Positions 1-10,177 of a stretch of DNA of 64,000 bases are shown here, piece by piece (position 1 is the stretch's first letter; the number at the start of each line of letters is the position of its first letter). This DNA is from Adineta ricciae (lineage: Eukaryota; Rotifera; Eurotatoria; Adinetida; Adinetidae): positions 744,001-808,000 of the forward strand of contig CAJNOJ010000009.1 in NCBI GenBank assembly GCA_905250025.1. Reading direction: 5' to 3'. The notes beneath the pieces are model-generated. The model saw only the letters and a program-made list of their open reading frames with translations. It ran no database searches and was not told the DNA's origin. The position numbers were made by a program, and so were the translations under genes.

Positions 1-1
1 A

Positions 2-1893
2 TCGATGCAAATCACTAAAGATTGGCCAAATACCTTTGCTGTCAGTAGCTCTTGAAAAATCGAGAGGAAAGTACCGGTTATTGTTTTTAGGGTGACCAAG
101 AACGAAAATTACAGCGAAAGAAAATCCGTGAACGAGAAGAAGAAGAAAAGAAGCAATTGCTCGATCTGGAAGAAGAGAAATTAGCTGCAGAACGTCGTCG
201 AGAGTATCTCGAAAAAGCGAAACAAACGCGATACTATGACACTGATCGTGTCCGAACATTTCATGTAAGATTGTTCTCCTGTGATATCTTATTAGGCGAT
301 TATTGCTCGATAGAGTTCTCTTTTGCTGACGGAAGTTTTAAAAGAACGTGAAATGCAAATCGAAATGAGAAAACATATGGAACAAATGCGCCAAATAAGT
401 GATAACGACGAACTCAAACGTTTTCAAGAAGCTCAAGATCAATTTGACAAAACCGAACGGGAAAAAAATGCAAAAAGAGCGAAGTAAATTGATTTCTAGA
501 CAAAAAAGCAACAGCTAATATCACTTTTTTCAACCACAGAGATCGTGCTGATTTAGCTCAATATCATCTTACACAGTCAGTATACCGTTCTATGTCTTGT
601 CGCTCTGCTAATAATACATTTTTTTATAGAATAAATCGCCGTAAAACTCATTATATCCAAGAAAAACAAAGAAATCAACAAGAGGGCGATGAATATCGAC
701 GTTTAGCCGACAAATCGCTTCTTGATTTCGTTGAATCTATGCGTACGCGCAAACTCAAGCAAAAACAAACGAAAGAAATGTACGATAAAGCAATGGAACA
801 AAAACAAAAAATCAAACAAATTGAGCAAAAGCTGGATGAAGTAGAGTATCATCTTTAAGCCATTTGATCTTCAAATGTAATTCTTTTCCGTTGTATTATT
901 AGGAAGAGGAAGACGACATTCGTACTTATGCAGAAGTCAAAATGCGAATCGCACGATTAAGACGCGAAAAAGAGATCGCTCTTGAACAGTAGGGAACACG
1001 AGTCGAATTTATGTCTAAGTGTTGATGTTTTACTTGTCAATAGACAAAAACAAAATACACGTGACGAAACAATTGGTTACTTGGGTTCGCTACTGAAACG
1101 AGCTGAGGCCGACAATGAATCTCGAATCTATCGTGCTCAAGCCGAGAAAGATGCTAAGACTTATCGGGAAGAACAAGAGAAATATGAAAAACAACAACAA
1201 ATGCTTGATTCGATTGAGAAGCATCGTTTGCAATCGGTAGAAAGACTATTTTACTATTCGCACAAGTAAACGTGATTGTTTTGTAATAGTTAAAACGACG
1301 TCAGTTCGATCGTGGAATGGAGGAGCGTGAAGATGCCGAACTCCGCAGACGAAAAGCACAAGCTGATCATTTGTTCCGTTTATATCAAAAGGAAAAAGAA
1401 AAAGAACGCGAACAAAACGTTCAATTACTCGGACAAATTCAACAAAGACAAGCGGTATTGAATTAACTCTCGCACTCGGTGACTTCTTTCATGTCAGCTA
1501 TTTAGAGAGATCGCAAGGAACGTGAGCGTGCTTCGAAAGAAAACGAAATACAAGAAATACAATTAGACAAACAAATGAATGAAATCGAACGACAACAATA
1601 TCTCGAATATACTGGCCGGGTTATGTCATATCTGGAGGAGAATGGTCGTGATATCCATCCAATGCAACGGGTACGTTCGAAACTTTGTTTATTAGTAAGA
1701 ATTCTGAATGAATGAAAATATTTAGACTGTTGCCGAAGAAATGAAACGTTTTGATAATTTCAATCACAGTTACAAGAAAACGGAAACACCACGAAACGGA
1801 CAGGAGGAGAAAAAATCTAGCAGTCATGATAGGCCTTCGTTGAATGACACCAAGAAGCATTTGGGTTTTCAATGGGAAATTCCTCAAAAATAA
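2..1893 (+). CDS. TPH-domain ciliary coiled-coil protein, probably CFAP210/CCDC173 (5' end outside window)
   Basis: Series of short exons separated by roughly 40-70 bp GT..AG introns, for example exons near 91-270 and from 309, joined in phase as ...RVRTFH|SSLLLTEVLKERE. The product is almost entirely charged coiled coil (Glu, Lys, Arg, Gln rich), the pattern of the trichohyalin-plectin-homology (TPH) family of axonemal microtubule inner proteins. The FHSSLLLTEVLKERE stretch reads to me like CFAP210 (CCDC173); CFAP45 and CFAP53 belong to the same broad group and are alternatives. A likely preceding exon (2-40, ...KDWPNTFA) is cut by the window edge, so the true start is not seen. The C-terminus ends HLGFQWEIPQK and stops at 1891-1893, only 77 bp from the stop of the convergent P450 gene. 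Rotifers have motile cilia (corona, protonephridia), so the role fits. Confidence 0.6.
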
Positions 1894-1970
1894 AAAAAGC
1901 GAACTTTGACTCTCTTAATTATTTATACAATTCATAAAAATAAATATTTGTACACAAAAAAAGACACATG

Positions 1971-3140
1971 TTATACGGTGATCGTTAGATCATGATATGA
2001 ATCACGAGTTATGTCCAAGGTAAGATCAACAGTGGGTAATAAACATTCTTCAGTAATATTTATCTTCGGATAATTGTTAAGAATCTGACTGACGAGAGCA
2101 CCAGCAAATGTATAAGCAAATTTATGTCTTGCAGGACAGGAAATTGAGAAGGGTAAATAGCATCGTTTTTGTTCATCAGTTAATTCTCGTTGAAAGCGTT
2201 GTGGTCGAAAATTCAATGCATCCGCTCCCCAGACAGTTTTATTACGGTGAATGTCTAAGACGCTGATGCATACTTGTTCATCTGTTTGTACATTTGTGCG
2301 ATAGATGTTTTTGGTTGGTGGATACAATCGTAGGGTCTCTTTCAATACCCATTCGAGTAAAACTGGATGGGATTTTGGTGAATCATTCAATTGAGCACGG
2401 AGTTCTTCTAGTAAATCTGGACGACGGAGTAGTTCTAATAATGAATAGAACACAACACGCCACATTGTTTCCCATCCCGGAACGATGATGTTCAAAGGAT
2501 TGGAGACCTTCTCGTCGAAGTCATTCTTGGTTATTTTCAAAATATCATCCATGTGATCTGCTAGGATAGTTTGCAGATGTTGCCAGAATTCTGATTGAGA
2601 AAAATTATCCTTGTTAGCTGAAAAGAGTTCCTGCAAACGATGTCGAGCAGCCGTATCAGTACGGTTCTTCCATAGGTGAATAATCAAATCGGGCAGTTCA
2701 GTAAGTAGATCTTCATTTGCATGCACACCAAGAATAGTGCTTAGGAATGCGTCCATTGTTACTTGTTTAACCAGTTTTGATAAAGATAATTTGTTAGTGT
2801 TCGATTGTAATAATGCTAAGCGATGATCAATGCGTGTTCCTATTGTTGAAACAAGTTCTTCGTATTTGTTCTGAGTACTCCATTGGGATAATGTATTTAT
2901 CACCTTGATTTTGAACGCTTTGAGAAGAGATTCACTCTCAATTGTGAATGGATTAACGATCAATAAGGTATCGATAAGCCATCGGTTGGATTTGTGTCTT
3001 TTGTAAATCGATGATTTGAGTATTTCATGTGCTTGATGAGCATCTATGATGACCTTCATTCGTTCTACTTTAGACAGATTTAGATATGCCGTGTAGCCAA
3101 TGACGATTAGGCTACCGACTATAAAGATTTCAAGTATCAT
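1971..3140 (-). CDS. Short intronless cytochrome P450-like protein with degenerate heme loop
   Basis: Single-exon ORF of 389 aa. An N-terminal hydrophobic segment (about residues 3-20) could anchor it in the ER membrane. P450 landmarks are visible: I-helix PGWETM (221-226, compare A/GGxET), K-helix ExxR as KETLR (267-271), a PERF-like FRPQRF (311-316), and a Cys-loop FSISCPARHKFA (331-342). The loop keeps the Cys and the C-P-A-R type continuation, but F to C spacing is three residues short and the usual G-x-R before Cys is missing. Total length is about 100 residues under a normal P450; the N-terminal beta region appears reduced. The lack of introns contrasts with every intron-rich neighbour and suggests retroposition or acquisition from outside. 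The reading frame is clean, so it may make protein, but monooxygenase activity is doubtful. Confidence 0.8.
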   Translation of the reverse strand: MILEIFIVGSLIVIGYTAYLNLSKVERMKVIIDAHQAHEILKSSIYKRHKSNRWLIDTLLIVNPFTIESESLLKAFKIKVINTLSQWSTQNKYEELVSTIGTRIDHRLALLQSNTNKLSLSKLVKQVTMDAFLSTILGVHANEDLLTELPDLIIHLWKNRTDTAARHRLQELFSANKDNFSQSEFWQHLQTILADHMDDILKITKNDFDEKVSNPLNIIVPGWETMWRVVFYSLLELLRRPDLLEELRAQLNDSPKSHPVLLEWVLKETLRLYPPTKNIYRTNVQTDEQVCISVLDIHRNKTVWGADALNFRPQRFQRELTDEQKRCYLPFSISCPARHKFAYTFAGALVSQILNNYPKINITEECLLPTVDLTLDITRDSYHDLTITV

Positions 3141-3814
3141 TTTTGTATTTTGATTATCTTAGATATTTCGTAGAATATTGTCACGATATATACCCGTATC
3201 TATTGCGAAAAAACCCAAACGATAAAGGTCACTAGTATTTACGCAATTCTTATGTATGACTTCACGAATTGATACACAGCATCTCCATTCCAAGCGCACT
3301 TGGGTTTTTTCCCACAATCCACTTACAAAAGACATGACTCATACGACACGTTGATTTTGATTTCGACATAAACACGTGGTCTGACCACTTGAGAAATGTC
3401 AATTTATAAGAATAAAGATATCTACCAACACTAGTACATTTTCATTAAATTCAGATTATCGTCGATCTTCTCACATTCTTTTTCAACGTATGATTCAAAC
3501 TATCCATTTCCTGCAGCAAAAGTGACAGCGAATATATTGTATGTATTCATACTGATTGATTATCAAATTTAAGTCACTACCATGCAGCAAAATATCAACG
3601 TACGTATTTGGACCTTACAGATTAGCATACATTCCTCGGGATGTTTTTGTAACGATTTCCTTCTATCAATATGAGTGGACTGAGCCTTTAATAGCATTCA
3701 GTAATCGATTGCTCTTCGTTTTCCTCATCATAAAATTGTCGGTTTTTTTAGCAAAGTTATTTTATTTACTGTAATAGACACGAGCATTCAAGGAAAAGCA
3801 ACAATAAAAATAGA
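3141..3814. other. Intergenic spacer between P450 and homeobox gene
   Basis: About 670 bp, AT rich. It should hold the promoter of the minus-strand P450 (TATA-like tract near 3186-3192) and the 3' end of the homeobox gene. A 72-codon open frame at 3556-3774 lacks a good ATG and shows no recognisable motif, so I do not call it. Confidence 0.4.
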
Positions 3815-4458
3815 TCAAGCTGATTCATCCAATCGAAGACGTGGTGGTGCATTTTTGTATTTCGTCACCTCGTTCAATAGTTGTTTTAGTTCACTAGAAT
3901 TAACATGTGACTTGCCCATTTGTAGAGCAGCCAATTCATTAGCAGTTGCTAATCGTTCACCGGTATCTCGTTGCGTTTGTAAACGTCGGCGATTTTGAAA
4001 CCATATACGAATTTGTTCTTGACTGATACCAAGTTGTCGAGCAATGACATCTCGTTGAATAGCTAGAAGAAGGAGAAGACTAGAAATCATTTTCAGGAAG
4101 AAATAATCGTATATACCATTTGGATACGGTGTTCGTTTGAATAATTCATTCAAGATGTATCGATCTTTATTTGAATATTGCAATCGAGTGACTTTCGTTG
4201 ATTTCGGTGGAGTAGAAATCTAAAGATAACGATTATTATATGATCGAAGTTGACACACTATCTGCATGATTACCTGAGTCACTGTATGCATATAAGGAGT
4301 AGTTGGTGGTGAAATAGGATGTGAATAGTAATATGATGTTGATGGATAACAACATGGGCAGTAAGACGTCGAAGGTGGTGTATTGAAATTGGTATACATG
4401 CATGGCATGGTTGCTGGTGATGATGGATAGCAGTTGAATGTATGAGCGTAAGAATCCA
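3815..4458 (-). CDS. Divergent homeodomain transcription factor
   Basis: Three exons. Exon 1 (ATG at 4456-4458) encodes a Tyr/Ser/Pro/Cys-rich leader; exon 2 starts ISTPPKSTKVTR and runs through homeodomain helix 1 to ...RTPYPN; exon 3 resumes AIQRDVIARQLGISQEQIRI and carries recognition helix WFQNRRR. Introns join in phase (CAG|ATT, then G|CT giving Ala). Homeodomain residues W48, F49, Q50, N51 and R53 are present, so DNA binding is expected. Helix 1 is poorly conserved and I cannot assign a class; the YPNAIQRDVIARQLGIS segment faintly recalls PRD/DUX-like domains. The downstream tail has a Leu-rich segment ending LRLDESA. The protein is only about 170 aa and probably nuclear. It may be a lineage-specific homeobox gene. 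Confidence 0.8.
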
Positions 4459-4837
4459 TAACTATCAAAGCCGATATATGGTTTGAAACAAGCGAAATTT
4501 CGTGTTAATATCTAGTTGAAAAATATCTGTTCGTTTCCTTTCATTTCTGTGTCCTGATTAATAGGAATGTATTGATAAGTCTAATCAGAGATGTTCCTTT
4601 TGATGTTATGCAAATGAATAGACATTAAAGAACAAACATGTCGTTCTCTTTTAATTCTTTCGTGTATGTTTAATCGATGGTTCAGAAACAAGTCAGAATG
4701 AGCGTGGTGATGGTGATGGTTACCGAAGAGAATTAATTTATTTAACATAAATCAAAACGAATGATCTTCTCCAGAGGGATAAGTATCGATCGAAGAACAA
4801 AAGGAACTATTTAACATAGCCTTGAATATGTCTAATT
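4459..4837. other. Intergenic spacer upstream of homeobox gene
   Basis: About 380 bp of AT-rich sequence upstream of the minus-strand homeobox start and downstream of the next minus-strand ORF. I see no specific element. Confidence 0.4.
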
Positions 4838-5140
4838 TTAAACATCGTATATTATCTGATGGGTTTGATGACCATTACATGAATTCCTAAAAACAGTATG
4901 GACATGATTTCTCATTGCTATCGTTAAAGCTTGCCGATGAGCATTGGCTACGGCTTGATCGACTTCGCTGTTGGAATTTAATACTTTAAAATGTTGAGCT
5001 AAGGTTTGATCTATTGCATGGTAATGGGAATTTATATTTCGTTGATAAATATTTTGTCGATCAGCTTTCGTACTGCTTTGCGTCGATCGATGCGGATGTT
5101 TCTTCCGTTGACATCTATTGTGTGATGCTTGATTTCCCAT
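4838..5140 (-). CDS. Small orphan protein with Met-Gly-Asn N-terminus (MGN protein 1)
   Basis: 100-aa ORF starting ATG at 5138-5140, no intron. The N-terminus MGNQAS fits the consensus for N-myristoylation (Gly2, Asn3, Ser/Ala at 5-6), followed by a basic, His/Arg/Lys/Gln-rich stretch and a Cys near position 10, which together could tether it to membranes. The second half (AIDQTLAQHFKVLNSNSEVD and following) looks like helix. No known family recognised. It lies 5' of the homeobox gene on the same strand and about 0.8 kb from a second MGN-starting ORF. The call depends on ORF length and N-terminal motif only; a chance ORF is possible. Confidence 0.4.
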   Translation of the reverse strand: MGNQASHNRCQRKKHPHRSTQSSTKADRQNIYQRNINSHYHAIDQTLAQHFKVLNSNSEVDQAVANAHRQALTIAMRNHVHTVFRNSCNGHQTHQIIYDV

Positions 5141-5746
5141 ATTTGTTCTGTTCGAACGAAGAAAGGTCTGTTTTTTTTTATTACTTATACTTTATCTTAT
5201 GATTTCTCCGTATGAAAGAATAAATGATCATATAAAGTACATCCGATCGCACATTTGATTATCAAGGACATCAGACCATTAGTGAAGCCAGTGAATAGTC
5301 AATTAATATTCGGAGAGGTATTTTTTCGTTAGATTCTTGTTTTTCTGTCATTCTGTATTATGATTGATCAACTATCTCGTTTTTAATTTCTTTTTCTTAA
5401 TGACTAGTTACGTTTCTCAGGGATATGTACGAAAGCGAAGAAAAAACACCCAAACAGACGTAACGCTTATCAACATCAATAGAAAAATGATCACATTCGA
5501 CTGGAGTTTAATTTGCCTATTAAATATTTACGATTGATATTACATACCAATGAGTGTAGCAAATGTTCAACAATCAAGGTGAATAGATAGGAGAAAAAGG
5601 AAGAATGATTAGTACGAGATTTTAATTGAAAAAGTGAAGTTTCTCTTTTATTTCAATGTGAAAAGAAAATGAAGAAGTATTATGTATAGGAATGCAATTG
5701 AACAGGAAACATTGAAAGTTTCTGGAATACTCCATTTGAAAAACGT
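5141..5746. other. Intergenic spacer between the two MGN ORFs
   Basis: About 600 bp, AT rich, with short T runs. No gene or repeat seen. Confidence 0.4.
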
Positions 5747-5965
5747 TCATGGTCGTCCACGCGGAGCTACAGTGGCTGGTTCACTGTCACGCGTCGGTGG
5801 TGCTACTGGTTCTGTAGCACGAGCACGATTGGAATTAGTACCACCAGTTTGCGCGGCATCATTTTGACCTGATTTTGAAGCTTGAGACGATGAACTTGAC
5901 AAGTTATTTGATGGCACAGTATCGCCATTTTTACGCTGACGAAAACGGGATTTGAGATTTCCCAT
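5747..5965 (-). CDS. Small orphan protein with Met-Gly-Asn N-terminus (MGN protein 2)
   Basis: 72-aa ORF from the ATG at 5963-5965; the longer open frame upstream has no better start. It begins MGNLKSRFRQRKNG: a myristoylation-type start (Gly2, Ser6) immediately followed by a basic cluster, the classic two-signal membrane tether. The rest is low-complexity Ser, Ala, Thr, Pro, Arg and ends RGRP. GC content is higher than the flanks, in keeping with coding sequence. No family recognised. It shares the MGN start and basic patch, but not the remaining sequence, with the ORF at 4838-5140. Confidence 0.4.
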   Translation of the reverse strand: MGNLKSRFRQRKNGDTVPSNNLSSSSSQASKSGQNDAAQTGGTNSNRARATEPVAPPTRDSEPATVAPRGRP

Positions 5966-7060
5966 TATATATAATAATTGTAACTTTGAACAATCTGTAA
6001 CAAACAAACAAGCAAATTACAATAGAGATTAAGCAATGTAATGGAGAAAATATTCTAGCATTTTGTCGATTTCCTCAAATGTACGAATTGACTGACACTC
6101 ATATATATAAATATCAACTTCAACACTAAAGTTTGATCAATAAGTGAGAAATATATCCGTTTACGCTTGATGTATTCTCACTCTATTTTTCGTCCTTTTA
6201 TTATGTTCTATGTGATCATTATTTACAATTAGTTTCATCCATTCTTATATTTTCGTTTTCACTAACGACTCCGATGTCACACGAGCAGATAAAAATGATC
6301 GCCGTTTAGCAATATCACAAATCTGTATTCATGACAAAAGAGGGACAGAAAAATAAATGAGAAAATCTAACCTTGAATGAATAACAACAACATTCTTTTT
6401 CTCCTCCTTAAGACCCGTTCGCCTGTACTTGTTTTTTGTTAAAAGCTACGTCAAGATTTTTTAGCATTACTAATCACATAGGAAGTAAATTTCACTCGTC
6501 ACTGATCACTCCATATTCATTTATCTGATACTTCGATATGTGAGATTCTACTCGATCTCCCAGGTCAAAATCTCGATAGTGTAATTAAAAAAATGATCAA
6601 ATAAGATAGACAAAACGCTCCGTAATTATATTACTTATCAGTTATTTTCCCGACGTGTGTCACTGCGCGTCGTCTATAAATAGCTTGAAGGAAAATGTGT
6701 AATCGTTGACTATTGACATAACATCGATCGATATGCACAGATGAACAGCGAAATTGTATATTTTTATAATTTCACCGAAGCTAACCGGATTCGAACAAGA
6801 ACACAAACCTATGTGAAATAAACTCATCGAGAGATATGGTTATCGGTTGAAAAATGTCAACCTCTAGCGCCATCTTACAGATTGCTTTCATCTAACATAA
6901 TCATTTGTGCCTAACATTCAATCAATGAGAAGGGAGTGTACAACAGATGCATAGAAGCAAGTATGGTTGACGTAGTAACTTTCGAGGATAATTGAATGCA
7001 ACACCATCGTATCATATTCTCGAAACATTAGATAACAGAGAACTTGCTATTCTTCCAAAA
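5966..7060. other. Intergenic region upstream of GALNT
   Basis: About 1.1 kb between divergent transcription units. A TATA-like TATAAATA lies at about 6675-6682, 380 bp before the GALNT start, and could be a core promoter if there is a long 5' leader. Otherwise AT-rich with no repeat or RNA gene seen. Confidence 0.35.
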
Positions 7061-9802
7061 ATGAGGTGTCGACTAAGTCATGCACTACGATTGGTCATTG
7101 CACTTGCATTTCTTGTCTTCATGGTTCCGTTTCTTATGTCGAAGCTTGATTCAAATGGTAGTCAATCAGAGATTTCAAATCAAGATGATGTTTTATCCCA
7201 TGTGAGCACACGTTACGTTGCATAGGCAGTTGTTCATGGTTGATTTTCTTTTCTAGCGACTGGCCCAAAAGATAGAACCGTCGGATAATGTTGATAAAGC
7301 GGCGGAACCACATGGTTTACAACCGAGAATGAGTAATTCTTTAGGAAATTATGAACCTAGAGATCTACCAACACGAACCGGTCCGGGCGAAGGAGGTAAA
7401 GTTTGGAATGAGCCTATAAATGACTAGTTGATCTTTCTTCCAACAGGAGTCCCCGTCATCCTATCACCAGCTGAAGAGCAGGCAGCACAAAAAACAATTA
7501 GTCAATATGGCTTTAATATGGTTGCATCTGATAAAATATCTATGGATCGAAGCATCAAAGACACAAGACCCGCCGAGTAAGCTCATTATTCGATTGGCAT
7601 TGAATTGAACTTCTCGATTCACTTTAGGTGTAAAAATTGGATATATCCAGAACCACGATATTTGCCGAAAGCTTCGGTCATTCTGGTTTTCTTTGATGAA
7701 GGTTGGAGTGTTCTACTACGCACTGTACACAGTGTTATCAACACATCACCCAAAGAATTACTAAAAGATATAATTCTAATCGATGATGGCAGCAGTGATC
7801 GTATGTGGTAGTTACTTACTTGTCTAACAGAAATTTTCACATGAGATCTCTCATTTCAGCTGATTTGAAAGAACGATTAGAGAAATACATCGAACGTTGG
7901 AATGGTCTAGTCAAATTGTATCGAACAGGACAACGAGTTGGATTGATCGCAGCTCGTACACTTGGTGCAGAAAAGTCAACTGGTGATGTAATCGTCATTC
8001 TTGATGCTCATTGTGAATGTGTATGTTAATCAGATGTTATAAATCTTTTTCGAAGAATGTCTTTCTTTATCACTTCAGGTAACAAACTGGCTTCCACCAT
8101 TATTAACGCGTATTGCAATGAACCGTAAAGCATTAGCTGTGCCAATCGTTGATGGTCTCGAATGGAAAACATTAGAACATACAAATATTTACGGTTCAGC
8201 CAATTTTCGAGGCATATGGGAATGGGGATTTTTATACAAAGAAACTGAAGTGCCTCCACAAGAATTGAAAAAAAGAAAACATCAATCAGAACCATATTGG
8301 TACAGTCCAATAGAATTGAATTCGTTGAAATAAATGTTAGAACCGGCTTTTCTAGGTCACCAACTCATGCAGGCGGTTTACTAGCCATCGATCGTCAATG
8401 GTTCTTTGAACTAGGTGCTTATGATCCTGGCATTCGCGTATGGGGTGCTGAGCAATATGAATTATCGTTCAAAGTCTGGCAATGTGGTGGTGTCGTCGAA
8501 TGGGTGCCATGCTCTCATGTTGCACACGCCTACCGCGGCCCACGAAGTCACTCCTCACATGTACCTGGCACAAGTCCATACCAAACATCTATTAATCACA
8601 TGCGTTTAGCTGAAGTTTGGATGGATGAATACGCGGAATATTATTATATTCGCGAACCGGCGATTCGCTCATTGAACTATGGCGATGTATCCGAAAGAAA
8701 GAAGTTAAGAGAAAAATTGCAATGTAAACCATTCAAATGGTTTATGGAAAATATCGCTTATGATGTTTTGCAAAAGTTTTCACCACCACCGAAAAATGTC
8801 GTTTGGGGAGAAGTAGGTCGAGGGATACTTGCTTGTCAAAATGGAAAATTTCTCTTTTAGTGTAAAAATATCAAACATTCCGTTTGTCTGAATGATCGAG
8901 GTGCTTCATTTGGTCAACCGATCGGTGTTAGTGGATGTTACCGACAAGTAAGATCTTTCTCTTCTTCTTCAACAATCAACTCATCCTATTGCTAAGCATG
9001 ACGACAAAGCACTGTAGTCTATGTCTTTATATTTGATTACAGAATTCATCGAAATTTAGAAAACAAAAAGTGTCTTTAGTCGGTATTAAAGTTCCTTTCA
9101 TCCCCTTCCTAAGCACAAATTTATTTGTTCTGGTGAATCGTTTATAACCAAGCGGGTATTTGTTTTTCTTTTTATTTGAAATTCTAAAGGTCTGTTTGTT
9201 AGACGGCGTACACAAATATTCTTTGAGGTTAGCCTTGTCGATATGTTGACAATTAGTTAAAGAAAAAGAAAGCTATCAATATTTGCAGAAAGATTAACTA
9301 GAAGGTAACAAGTAATTTTTGCGTCTGTTAATCTTACCGATCTGAATTAACGCACGTATTTAAATAGAGAAGTCTGAGAAAGAAATGAAAAATAATGGAT
9401 GTAAACATGATTATACTTGAAAAACATCGTTATTCTGATGGAAATACGAACATAATTTCACGTTTGATTTGAATAATCTCTTTAGGGTGTATGGCGTCTG
9501 AATGAAGAAGGCGAAATTTCATCCGGTGAGCATTGTTTCATATCCGATCATGACATAATCAAGAAAAAGTTCTGTCTGGATCATAATGGCCGATGGAATC
9601 CCGTTGGCGAATGGCAATACGATAAAGTAATTGAGCAGAATTGTTGAATCCTGATTTGCAGAGTTTGATTTAGGCAACCAAACAAATTCGAAGCAATAAA
9701 GAACATCTGTGTATGGAAACAAATGGCAATGATTTAAAACTTAATAAATGTGACGAAGCGAATGAAGCACAGAAATGGATTTGGACGGAAATTCGCTATT
9801 GA
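7061..9802 (+). CDS. Polypeptide N-acetylgalactosaminyltransferase (GALNT family, GT27)
   Basis: Golgi enzyme that starts mucin-type O-glycosylation by moving GalNAc from UDP-GalNAc to Ser/Thr. The chosen ATG (7061) begins a short cytoplasmic tail plus type II signal anchor ([18 protein letters not shown]). Then come [18 protein letters not shown] and [17 protein letters not shown] (GT-A fold), the metal-binding DxH motif as VILDAHCEC, and the Gal/GalNAc-T motif [17 protein letters not shown] (commonly WGGEN.E). Intron at 8317-8355 joins [17 protein letters not shown] in phase. The C-terminus is a ricin-type lectin domain with [14 protein letters not shown] and [14 protein letters not shown] segments, stop 9800-9802. 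One intron (8948-9485, 538 bp) in the lectin part is about ten times longer than the rest. GALNT7/10-like by general feel, not proven. First of three closely spaced same-strand genes. Confidence 0.93.
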
Positions 9803-10177
9803 GAGGTCTTTAAATTTTTTTTCTTAGAGAGACTAGTTCGATACTTGTCTTCCTTGTTATTTAATTTGTTGAGTTATTATTATTGTTTTTCTTTCTTATT
9901 CGATATATTCTTTACTAAAAAAAAGAAAAGACTTAAGTACTCGTTCGCTTCATCTTTCTATTGGTCAAGTTAAACTTACTATCGTTATCTCTCACTTTTA
10001 TTCTTTTTATTTCATAGAAGAAAATGAACTCCTATCTTGGATATTCATTCAAGTCGTGTTTGTTTATTTTGACTTTTTAAGATGTCAATACTTTTCATGA
10101 ATTTTCCTCGCTATAATTTTTCTATTCGCAGGGTATGTCATATAGAATTCTATGACGTTATTTCCATTCATTTTCAG
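9803..10177. other. Intergenic spacer GALNT to aspartyl aminopeptidase
   Basis: About 375 bp, T rich, ending in TTTTCAG directly before the aminopeptidase ATG. This looks like a splice acceptor, for either a 5' UTR intron or spliced-leader trans-splicing. Confidence 0.45.
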
